From the NCBI GenBank assembly GCA_028695025.1, contig JAQVJV010000006.1:1-45113 (forward strand): a stretch of DNA of 45,113 bases. The letters are read 5' to 3'. A program made the position numbers and the translations under genes. Positions within the stretch are counted from its first letter, which is position 1. Each line of letters begins with the position of its first letter. The stretch is from Candidatus Moraniibacteriota bacterium (GTDB taxonomy: Bacteria; Patescibacteriota; Minisyncoccia; Moranbacterales; UBA11712). The notes beneath the pieces were generated by a model. That model did not search any database, was not told where the DNA came from, and saw only the letters and a list, made by a program, of their open reading frames with translations. Below are positions 1 through 7,478 of the stretch, in pieces.

Positions 1-100
1 TTTCTCTTGGCTCGAAAAATGCCGAAGGCTTTGGAAGAACTGTGAACGAAAACTCAATTCAAGTTTGCAAATGATAGTTTTGTGTTTCGTGAGAGTATTG
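1..100. other. Window edge, no gene assigned
   Basis: This is the stretch downstream of the ABC permease stop. On the plus strand a short open frame runs in from the left edge and stops near position 70, which could be the tail of a gene lying outside the window. It is too short to recognise. The minus strand has no usable start here. Confidence 0.3.
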
Positions 101-880
101 TTAAAAAGATATTGAACAGTTACTTAGATAAAATATTAAAAACACTAAAAATATCATCCAGAATCCAACAATTAGGATGTTTTTCAGGTCAAGATTTTCC
201 TTTCCCATGAAGATAGATGCCGGGTACCAGCTGAAATATTTGAAGGGTAGGAATTGGTTGGCGGTTTTGAGAAATGACGGAAGCAAATCAACCGGTATTA
301 TTTCTCCGGACAGTATCAGTATAACCGTTCGCAGAGAAAAATCAAAACCTCTTATATCAACGAGCCAAAAAGCGCTGATGCCGATTAGGCACGAAAACGA
401 GAAAGAAAGGACAAAAGCCGTTCCGAAAGTAAAAAGAAAACTTAGGAAAGATAAAGGGCTGACAGGAAAAACCAATTTATCCCGCAAGAAAAAGAATATG
501 AGAAGAAAAGCTATTGAAAAAACAATTATGTTATAAAAAACTCCGGCGAGAATATCAAAAAATAAGCGAGCCGCGTAGTTTATGGGCTTTAGTATGTATC
601 CAGTGATATCTCCTGCCCGGATTTCATCTCCCATAATCCAAGCAACATCTCTTGAAGTGATGACCACCGAAAGAAAATTTACTAAAAAATAGTAGGTAAT
701 CATTTCTTTCAACGAGTAACCGCCGACTTGGCTTCCAGATCGGTAGACTGACAGCCACAAAAAAACCAGGACGGATAAGGAAAAAATATGCGCCAAAAGA
801 GTCATTAGCGTATCTGATCGATACGCCAAGTTCCGCTTAAACGAATTTCTGAAAAAATGAAGATATTTTTTCACAAGCAA
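101..880 (-). CDS. ABC-2 type (DUF990-like) transporter permease
   Basis: A 259-residue integral membrane protein with about six hydrophobic segments (near residues 27-47, 60-80, 108-135, 141-172, 183-200 and 235-253). The N-terminus is short and basic, and the first loop has a G-YSLKEM-TYY motif. Length, topology and the YILKP pattern after TM2 fit the ABC2_membrane_6/DUF990 family (COG4587), which forms the membrane half of exporters. Family members usually sit beside a second permease and an ATPase; none is visible here, so partners would lie beyond the left edge. The start is uncertain: the frame opens with TTG at 880 and a GTG lies two codons later (874). No clear Shine-Dalgarno is present. 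Substrate unknown. Confidence 0.75.
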   Translation of the reverse strand: MLVKKYLHFFRNSFKRNLAYRSDTLMTLLAHIFSLSVLVFLWLSVYRSGSQVGGYSLKEMITYYFLVNFLSVVITSRDVAWIMGDEIRAGDITGYILKPINYAARLFFDILAGVFYNIIVFSIAFLLIFFFLRDKLVFPVSPLSFLSFLFTFGTAFVLSFSFSCLIGISAFWLVDIRGFDFSLRTVILILSGEIIPVDLLPSFLKTANQFLPFKYFSWYPASIFMGKENLDLKNILIVGFWMIFLVFLIFYLSNCSISF

Positions 881-900
881 AAAGATTCAACCAGAGGTTG
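881..900 (-). terminator. Possible weak terminator after proS
   Basis: On the minus strand a 5-bp stem (CAACC/GGTTG, 3-nt loop) at 888-900 is followed by a T-rich run. The stem is short, so this is only a candidate. Confidence 0.3.
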
Positions 901-940
901 CGTTTATTGAAAAAAAATTAATTTTTTCGTCAGGCAGGCC

Positions 941-2176
941 TTATCTAATTTTTCCAATTAGCTCCTCGAATTTCACAATCTCCCCTTTTTCTTCGCTCCT
1001 CTTTTTCACTTCTACTCCCCCGCTCGCAAGTGATTTTTCGCTCACGACCACGCGCCAGGGAATGCCAAGGAGATCCGCATCGGCGAATTTTTCTCCGGCG
1101 CTTGCGTCGCGGTCGTCGTATAAGATTTCGACATTGTTTTTTTGAAGATTATCATAGATTTTTTCAGCCTCGTCGTTTTTTCCGAGACTGATCAGATGAA
1201 CCCGAAACGGCGCGACTGATTCCGGCCAAACAATCCCCTTTTCGTCATTGTTTAGCTCGACGATCGTCCCCATAAGCCGCGAAATCCCAATCCCATAGCA
1301 TCCCATAAAGACAAACTGATCCATGCCTTTCTCATCTTTATATTTTAAGTCGAGCGGTTCGGAAAATTTATGCCCCAGGGAAAATATATTGCCGACCTCT
1401 ATGGCTTTTTTTTCGACTAATTTTTCTTTCGATAATCCGATGTTTTTCAGCACGTCATCCGTATAAACCTCTTTATTCACGGCAACCTTTTTTTCTTCAT
1501 CTGCATAAATTATATCTTCTCCGGCCTCGCAAACCGTTTGAAACTCATGAGAATACTTCGAAAAAGAGCCGCCCGAAGCAAAAGTGAGATACGTCTCTTT
1601 TCCTAGGCCGATCCGGTCAAAAATATTTTTATAGGCTGTTTTGGCTTTTTCATAATATTCATTATGTTCCGCTTCATTTTTGGAAAAAGAATACAAAGCT
1701 TTCCAGAAAAATTCCCTTCCCCGCATGATTCCTGATTTTGCCCGCACTTCATTTCGAAAAACAGACCTGATGTCGTATACATATATCGGCAAATCTTTGT
1801 AGGAAGAAACAAAACCCTTCATCATGTTGGCCAATGGCTCCTCATGCGTGAATGCCAGCCCCAATTCGGCATCGTTTTTCAGTTTTGTCTTGAACCAGTT
1901 ATCAACCACATCATCGTTCCATCTTCCTGTTTTTTCCCATGTTTCTTTTTTCTGAAGAGCCGCGGATTGGATCTCTACTCCTCCTGTTTGATTCATTTCA
2001 CTTCTGATAATATCGGCAATTTTGTTGATAATTCGCAAACCCAAAGGCAGAATTGTATACACGCCGGCCATTTCTTTGTGTATAAAACCGCCTCGAATGA
2101 GAAGTTGGGCGTTGAGGCTGATTTCGCCTTTCGGCGCGTTTTTTTGAGTTTTGGTGAAAAGTTGGGATTGTCTCAT
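941..2176 (-). CDS. proS: Prolyl-tRNA synthetase, short form without editing insertion
   Basis: Charges tRNA-Pro with proline in the cytoplasm. The class II fold is visible: the N-terminal MRQSQLF start and GVYTILPLG, the FTHEE motif (about residues 109-113), motif 2 from R141 to F164, motif 3 GCYGIGISRLMG (293-304), and an HGTP anticodon-binding domain from about 318 to the end. At 411 residues it is far shorter than E. coli ProRS (572), because motifs 2 and 3 are separated by only about 130 residues. The INS (YbaK-like) editing domain is therefore absent. Motif 2 reads FFWKALYSF where most bacterial enzymes have F-MKD-YSF. It lies 39 nt downstream of the GH18/NodB/GT2 gene on the same strand. 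Identification is secure. Confidence 0.96.
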   Translation of the reverse strand: MRQSQLFTKTQKNAPKGEISLNAQLLIRGGFIHKEMAGVYTILPLGLRIINKIADIIRSEMNQTGGVEIQSAALQKKETWEKTGRWNDDVVDNWFKTKLKNDAELGLAFTHEEPLANMMKGFVSSYKDLPIYVYDIRSVFRNEVRAKSGIMRGREFFWKALYSFSKNEAEHNEYYEKAKTAYKNIFDRIGLGKETYLTFASGGSFSKYSHEFQTVCEAGEDIIYADEEKKVAVNKEVYTDDVLKNIGLSKEKLVEKKAIEVGNIFSLGHKFSEPLDLKYKDEKGMDQFVFMGCYGIGISRLMGTIVELNNDEKGIVWPESVAPFRVHLISLGKNDEAEKIYDNLQKNNVEILYDDRDASAGEKFADADLLGIPWRVVVSEKSLASGGVEVKKRSEEKGEIVKFEELIGKIR

Positions 2177-2215
2177 GCTTTGAGCATAAAGAAAAAAAGC
2201 TTATATGTCAAAATC

Positions 2216-5200
2216 TCACTGCGAAACCTGATATGAAACCGTCGCTTTCCGCTTCAGTTTTCCCCAGGAAACGATTTTTCCGGTGAGCGCGGTGAGAAAA
2301 ACTTTGATGGCGACGTAGTACATCAGCTGGCGGTAATAGAATCTTTGGGGAATCAACCAAAAAAGAAGTTTCCAGTCCTCGTCTTTTTCGAGCGCGAAAG
2401 CGGCGGCGGAAGTAACAAAATCCACAAAAAGGAAAATGAGATAATAATCCAAAAGTTTTTGAAGGGTGAAAAAAGCAGAATAATCAACCGGATGTTGGAA
2501 ATATTGCCAGGAAGCCCAAACAAGCGAACCAAGGATAGTGAGATCCATGAGCGGCGAAATAAGCGGAAAAAGGACTTGGAAAACGAAAATATTGGGAATG
2601 GCGAAAGCCCCCAAAAAACTGTGCTCCGAATGGAGGAATCCTTTCTTCGGATGGAAGAAGGCGTCCAAATGCTTCCAGGCGGTCTGGAGGGTGCCGAACA
2701 TCCAGCGGAAGCGTTGCTTCACGAAATCGCGGGAAGTGGCCGGCGCTTCCGTATAGGCAAGGGCTCTTGTTTCATAAACCACCCTATAACCCTGGCGGAT
2801 GATGGAAAAGGTAAGGTCGGCATCTTCAGCCAGCGTCCAGTTGCTGAATCCCCCGGCTTCGATAAGGGCTTTTTTCTGCCAAGCGCCGACTGATCCGGGA
2901 ACGACCGTGATGCAGTTCATCATGTCAAACGCCCGGCGGTCGAGATTCTGGCTCGTGATATATTCAAGCGCCTGCCAGCGGGTGAGGATATTTTTTCGAT
3001 TGCCGACCTTAGTGTTTCCGGCCACCGCTCCCACTTCCGGATCGGAAAAATGCGGGACCAGCCGCGAAATCGTTGAGGGAAGAAAAATCGTGTCGGCATC
3101 CAACGTGACAATGATCGGCGCTTCCGTTTTTTCAATTCCCGAGTTGAGAGCCGCCCATTTCCCTTTGTTCGGCTGGGAATAGATGCCCACTTTCGGATTT
3201 TTGCCGAAAAAATATTCCATAACATTGAGGGTATTGTCGGTTGATCCATCGTTCACAAGGATGATTTCGAGATTGGGATAATCCGAAGCAAGGATTGATT
3301 CCACTGTGTTTCGGATAACGTTTTCTTCGTTGTAGGCCGGAATCACAACCGCTACTTTCGGGTGAAAATTTGAAATATATTCGGGGAATTTCTGAAAATG
3401 CCGCCTGATTTTTTGGATAGCCGCCAGAACAGCAATGAAAGCGAAGCGGCCTATGCCCAAAAGAATTCCCGCGAGGAAAAAGAAATAAAGGAATCCGGTT
3501 CCCCAGCCGGTGGCCGCGTAGGCGCTTTCGCTCAAAGCGGAAACCATCCTCGAACCGCTGGAAACCGGCGGCATAGCAGCATCTCCGGAGATTCCCGCGA
3601 GATCCGAAACGGTGACGATTTCATATCCTTCGCCCTGTAAACCCTCGATTATTTTCGGAAGGGCTGCGACAGTTTGGGACCGGTCGCCGCCGCCATCATG
3701 GAGCAAAACCACGTTTCCTTCCCCGCTTTCCGCTCCGGCAACCACTTGGCTCACGATTTTTTCCACTCCCGGGGAAGACCAATCATTGGGATCAATGTGC
3801 ATTCCAACGGTGTAATAGCCCTGCTCCGAAGCGAAAAGCACCGGCCGAATCTCGTCCGGCGTCACCGGTTCGACGTCTTCTGCATAGGGCGGACGAAAAA
3901 GAAGCGTATGCCGGCCGATCGCCCCGGCAAGAAGGCTCTCGTTTGAGTTGAGCTCAAAAGCAAATTGGCTGTTGGATATTTCCGTAACATTTGGGTGCGT
4001 GAAGGTATGGCTTCCGATTTCGCTTCCCTCGGCCACGATTTGCCGCAAAATATTTTGATTTTGGATGCCGTTCACTCCGACCACAAAAAAAGTGGCTGGC
4101 ACGTCATGTTCTTTCAAGATGGAAAGTATTTGCGGCGTATACAGCGGATCCGGACCGTCATCGAAAGTAAGGGCGATTTTTTTGGGATCGCTTCCGCCCC
4201 AGCGATATATGGTATAGGCGGACGGATATTGGAAAATATCCTCATCAACAACCATTTTTTTCGATTGGTCGTAGGTGAGATTGCGCTTTCCGTCCTGTGG
4301 CATCCCGGTAACTTTCAAAATTTCGCCGCTTCCTTCGTAGTTTATGTCATAGCCGTATTTCATTGAGCGCAAGGGGCTGGCCGCCTCCCGGCTCACATTT
4401 CCCGGACTCTTGAGGACATTCCAAACCGACGGATCTTCCGACCCCATCCGCCAGAGGGCATAGCCGTGAAAAGGAGTGTTCCGTATGGCGGAAATTTGAT
4501 TGAAAGTCGAGGTGGCATCCAAAAACCAAACGTGGTGCAAATTATCCCCGTCATAATAATCGTAGGTCGGATTGAGCGAGGCGGCGTCCAATTTCACTTT
4601 CGAATTCGAATCATTGGCCGAAAGCATCGCATCTTGGAAAGTATATGGCTGCCCGTCAAAAGTGCTTCCGTCCCAATCATATCCGTAATTCCCGAGAGCG
4701 ACGATATATTTTTCCGCGGACGCTTGAATGAGGCGGACATTGAGCGCATTCACGAACCAATCTTGCGAGGCAATCGGGCCAGCCGGATCGCTTCCGACGG
4801 AATGTTCGTCATAAGCCATGAGAATGAGGAAATCATTTGATTTTGCGAATTCGGCAGCATTGAAAGAGTCATCATCGAGCGGAATATTTTGGGTCACCTC
4901 CAGCCCGTCCGGATGGAATTTGGCATAAAGCTCGTTCATAAACTGGGCGAGGAGCGGTTGATCCTGGTCCGGAACGGCCTCAAAATCAATTGAAATTCCG
5001 GAAAAATTGTTCTTCTTCACAAAATCGTAGAGGTTTTGGATGGTCTGCGTCCGGGCGGCTGGATTGTTGAGCATTTTGTCAAGCATATCCGGGTTCCAGT
5101 CCTCGATATTTTGATCGTAATTGTTGATAAGCGGCTCAATCGACAAGCCTGGCTTGTTGTGAGAGATGAAATTGAGCGTATTGTCCTGGATTGATTGATT

Positions 5201-5647
5201 GTCAATAGCAATGCCGCCATTCTCGTCGGCGAGGTGCAACCATTCAGGAATCAACTCGTCGAGAGTGTCGATATTGTTCTCGAGAGAAGTGAAGCTGGTA
5301 TCGTCCCAATTGACATAGTAGCCAATTATTTTCGGACGATAATTTTCTCCCAAGGAAGCATTTGAAAGAAGGCTGGGGGAAGGAGCAGTTTTTGAAGTAG
5401 CGGAAACAATGGACGCTTGATTTTGGCCGGTAGTGCTGTCCGCTACGGTTTGCGCGGCGCTTTTCAGTTGCGAAGCCGGCATGGCAAGATTAGGATCAGG
5501 AAGGGCGGCCTTGCTGAACATCGAAAAAAGCATTGTCCCGAACATGACAACCAGAAAAACGGCGAGAACAGCCAAAAGAACCTGTACCAACCTGGAGCGC
5601 AGGCGGTTTTTGGCCGAAAATATTTGATTTTGGCTATAAGCGGCCAT
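2216..5647 (-). CDS. GH18 - NodB deacetylase - GT2 synthase triple fusion
   Basis: A 1143-residue membrane enzyme that appears to combine synthesis and processing of a beta-linked N-acetylhexosamine polymer. Order: an N-terminal membrane anchor (about 20-45); a GH18 domain (about 105-425) with GYYVNWD at 109-115 and the active-site strand GISIDFE ending in D221 and E223; a NodB-type deacetylase (about 480-690) with TFDDGPD (D496, D497), SHTFTHP (546-552), RPPY and LLHDGG; a transmembrane segment (about 715-745); a GT2 domain (about 763-1000) with VIPAYNEE, VNDGSTD, LDAD, AEDAD and QRFRW (978-982), the last being the processive-synthase signature; then several C-terminal membrane helices. The layout puts GH18 and NodB outside and GT2 inside. 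The GH18 motif keeps only the last D and E of DxxDxDxE. Start at 5647 is supported by AAAGGA upstream. The polymer is inferred, not shown. Confidence 0.9.
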   Translation of the reverse strand: MAAYSQNQIFSAKNRLRSRLVQVLLAVLAVFLVVMFGTMLFSMFSKAALPDPNLAMPASQLKSAAQTVADSTTGQNQASIVSATSKTAPSPSLLSNASLGENYRPKIIGYYVNWDDTSFTSLENNIDTLDELIPEWLHLADENGGIAIDNQSIQDNTLNFISHNKPGLSIEPLINNYDQNIEDWNPDMLDKMLNNPAARTQTIQNLYDFVKKNNFSGISIDFEAVPDQDQPLLAQFMNELYAKFHPDGLEVTQNIPLDDDSFNAAEFAKSNDFLILMAYDEHSVGSDPAGPIASQDWFVNALNVRLIQASAEKYIVALGNYGYDWDGSTFDGQPYTFQDAMLSANDSNSKVKLDAASLNPTYDYYDGDNLHHVWFLDATSTFNQISAIRNTPFHGYALWRMGSEDPSVWNVLKSPGNVSREAASPLRSMKYGYDINYEGSGEILKVTGMPQDGKRNLTYDQSKKMVVDEDIFQYPSAYTIYRWGGSDPKKIALTFDDGPDPLYTPQILSILKEHDVPATFFVVGVNGIQNQNILRQIVAEGSEIGSHTFTHPNVTEISNSQFAFELNSNESLLAGAIGRHTLLFRPPYAEDVEPVTPDEIRPVLFASEQGYYTVGMHIDPNDWSSPGVEKIVSQVVAGAESGEGNVVLLHDGGGDRSQTVAALPKIIEGLQGEGYEIVTVSDLAGISGDAAMPPVSSGSRMVSALSESAYAATGWGTGFLYFFFLAGILLGIGRFAFIAVLAAIQKIRRHFQKFPEYISNFHPKVAVVIPAYNEENVIRNTVESILASDYPNLEIILVNDGSTDNTLNVMEYFFGKNPKVGIYSQPNKGKWAALNSGIEKTEAPIIVTLDADTIFLPSTISRLVPHFSDPEVGAVAGNTKVGNRKNILTRWQALEYITSQNLDRRAFDMMNCITVVPGSVGAWQKKALIEAGGFSNWTLAEDADLTFSIIRQGYRVVYETRALAYTEAPATSRDFVKQRFRWMFGTLQTAWKHLDAFFHPKKGFLHSEHSFLGAFAIPNIFVFQVLFPLISPLMDLTILGSLVWASWQYFQHPVDYSAFFTLQKLLDYYLIFLFVDFVTSAAAFALEKDEDWKLLFWLIPQRFYYRQLMYYVAIKVFLTALTGKIVSWGKLKRKATVSYQVSQ

Positions 5648-5719
5648 GATTTTATCCTTTACAGACTAGTACTACAGTAAAAAGCAAAAGAATACATCCG
5701 TCAATATAAAATATAAAAG

Positions 5720-5748
5720 GCATAGAAAATACCCGATTGGACGGGTAT
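5720..5748 (-). terminator. Intrinsic terminator of the pheS-to-5779 gene run
   Basis: On the minus strand a 7-bp stem ATACCCG/CGGGTAT with a 6-nt loop is followed by TTTTCTAT. It lies 31 nt beyond the stop of the exported-protein gene and before the GH18/NodB/GT2 gene, so it should separate the two transcription units. Confidence 0.65.
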
Positions 5749-5778
5749 CGCGGGCACTTTTGAAAAAATATCAAAAAG

Positions 5779-6627
5779 CTAGTTCCAATTCACTCCCGAA
5801 GTGGTGATGACTTCTTTCCAAGGTCCGTTTGGCACATCCTTTTCGTCAACAAATTGCCAGCTGGTTTTATCAATATCTTTGAGTCCTAGATAATCCCGCA
5901 CTGCCGGTGAGACATCAAGTCCGGCGTTTTTATTCGACTTGCTTTTCGGATCGCCGGTTCCAAACACATAGGCGATGTCATTTTCTCCAAATGGTCCCGC
6001 ATCTTCCCACTGGGCATAAGCTATTTTTTCATCTTTCATTATTTTTATCCAGCGATTTTTGCAGATCGATTCGTCTTTTTTCCAATCTTTTTCCCCAAAC
6101 CAGGGAACATAGTCAGCCAGATTTTGTTTGCGATTTCCTTTTGAATTGAAATCATTGAATGGAAGAGCGAAATAGAAAGGATTCTCCTTAGGGGTGAATG
6201 CGGACGGAAAAAAACCGTTGCGTTTCTTTGGATTGTCCACTCCGCCAAAACTTTTTTTCCAGCTATCATCCCAACAGCTCGGTGAATTGGAAATATCGTG
6301 ATTGTCATCATCGGCGCCCTCCCCCACCCAAAAAAAAGTTGTGGATATGTTTTCATGGAGGGGATAATCGCCTGAATTCGCTTTTTCATCCTCATTTTTC
6401 CCGACAAGCATATCCTGGAGATCATCCTTCACTTCCCCAAGTTTTTCTCCAATGCCCGCAAGGCTGGGAAGACGGTCTTCCCAGGATTCGCTTTCGTCAC
6501 TCTCTGTTTTTGCCGATGCCTGCTGATTTTTGGACGATGGACCAAAACCAAGCGCCCACCAGCAAACTCCGGCGCAAACCAAAAGCAGCCCGGAAGTGAA
6601 AATTATGAGGATTGATTTTCTTGTCAT
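5779..6627 (-). CDS. Unrecognised exported protein, possible double-psi barrel
   Basis: A 282-residue protein with an N-terminal signal/anchor (hydrophobic residues 5-27), an acidic Ser/Glu-rich spacer (about 35-90), and a folded domain (about 90-282) rich in Trp, Phe, Asp and Gly. The end of the domain contains AYAQWEDAGPFGENDIAYVFG and GLDVSPAVRDYLGL. The latter resembles the DxSxAxxxxLG strand of double-psi beta-barrel (RlpA/expansin/3D-like) domains, but I would not assign the family from this alone. It starts 5 nt after the ispH stop and is the last gene before a terminator. It probably acts outside the membrane; function unknown. Confidence 0.75.
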   Translation of the reverse strand: MTRKSILIIFTSGLLLVCAGVCWWALGFGPSSKNQQASAKTESDESESWEDRLPSLAGIGEKLGEVKDDLQDMLVGKNEDEKANSGDYPLHENISTTFFWVGEGADDDNHDISNSPSCWDDSWKKSFGGVDNPKKRNGFFPSAFTPKENPFYFALPFNDFNSKGNRKQNLADYVPWFGEKDWKKDESICKNRWIKIMKDEKIAYAQWEDAGPFGENDIAYVFGTGDPKSKSNKNAGLDVSPAVRDYLGLKDIDKTSWQFVDEKDVPNGPWKEVITTSGVNWN

Positions 6628-6632
6628 CTGCG

Positions 6633-7478
6633 CTATTTATTAGCTATCTTCTCCAATTTTTTCAATATTTTTTCAATAACCCACTCAGGAGTGGAAGCTC
6701 CGGCGGCAATGGCGATCGAACGCGCCTTTTGAACCGCTTTTTCCGGAATTTCCGTTTCATTTTCCAGGAAAAAAGTATTTTTGTTCAGTTCCCGCGCAAT
6801 TTCAAAGAGTCTTTTGGAATTGGCGCTGTCGCGTCCGCCAACAACCAGCACAAGATCGTTCTCTCGAGCCAATTTGCGAATCTCTTTTTGACGATCACCT
6901 GTCGAAGGGCAGATCGTATTATAATACGAAAAATCTTTCAGTTTGTTTTCGAGGTAGTCGACAATTTTTTGGAATTCCTGGACATTTTGGGTAGTTTGGG
7001 AAAGAAGATAATATTTTTTCTCCGGATCGAGCTTTATTTTTTTTATTTCCGCCAAGCTACTGATAATTTTGGCCTTGTTATTCGACCATTCGCGGATACT
7101 TTTCACCTCCTTGTGGCTTTTATCACCGAAAAGGAGCACCTGAAACCCTTTTTCGGCGAAATTCTTGGCAAGCCTTTGGGCTTTCATCACCTTTGGGCAA
7201 GTTGTGTCAATGATTTTAAGACCCTTGTTTGTAGCTTTTTCATATAATCCCGGCCCGACACCGTGCGCCGTAAAAATGATCGTTCCTTCTTCCAAATTGT
7301 CAATCGATTTTGTTTCTTTGATGCCTCGCTTATAAAGATCTTCACAAACATCATCATTGTGGACCAATTTCCCTAAAATATAAATATCCGTGCAGTTTTT
7401 TGAATTCACGCACGTCAAATCGTAGGCGCGCTTGACGCCGAAGCAAAACCCGGCATTTTTGGCGATGGTGATCTTCAT
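6633..7478 (-). CDS. ispH: 4-hydroxy-3-methylbut-2-enyl diphosphate reductase
   Basis: The last step of the MEP isoprenoid pathway: an iron-sulfur enzyme converts HMBPP to IPP and DMAPP. The 281-residue sequence has the three cluster cysteines, C12 (AGFCFGVKRA), C94 (DTTCPKV) and C190 (TICPST). Substrate histidines are at H40 and H72 (AHGVGP), with SHKEV near 121-125, SQTTQ, GGRDSANSKRL and the closing GASTPEW. Length matches the family. The start codon overlaps the end of valS by 4 nt, so the two genes are probably translationally coupled. No other MEP-pathway gene is in the window. Confidence 0.95.
   Translation of the reverse strand: MKITIAKNAGFCFGVKRAYDLTCVNSKNCTDIYILGKLVHNDDVCEDLYKRGIKETKSIDNLEEGTIIFTAHGVGPGLYEKATNKGLKIIDTTCPKVMKAQRLAKNFAEKGFQVLLFGDKSHKEVKSIREWSNNKAKIISSLAEIKKIKLDPEKKYYLLSQTTQNVQEFQKIVDYLENKLKDFSYYNTICPSTGDRQKEIRKLARENDLVLVVGGRDSANSKRLFEIARELNKNTFFLENETEIPEKAVQKARSIAIAAGASTPEWVIEKILKKLEKIANK

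Noticed and set aside
2345-5680. Several plus-strand frames opposite the GH18/NodB/GT2 gene
   Set aside because: They are antisense shadows of a gene with clear catalytic motifs in the minus frame.
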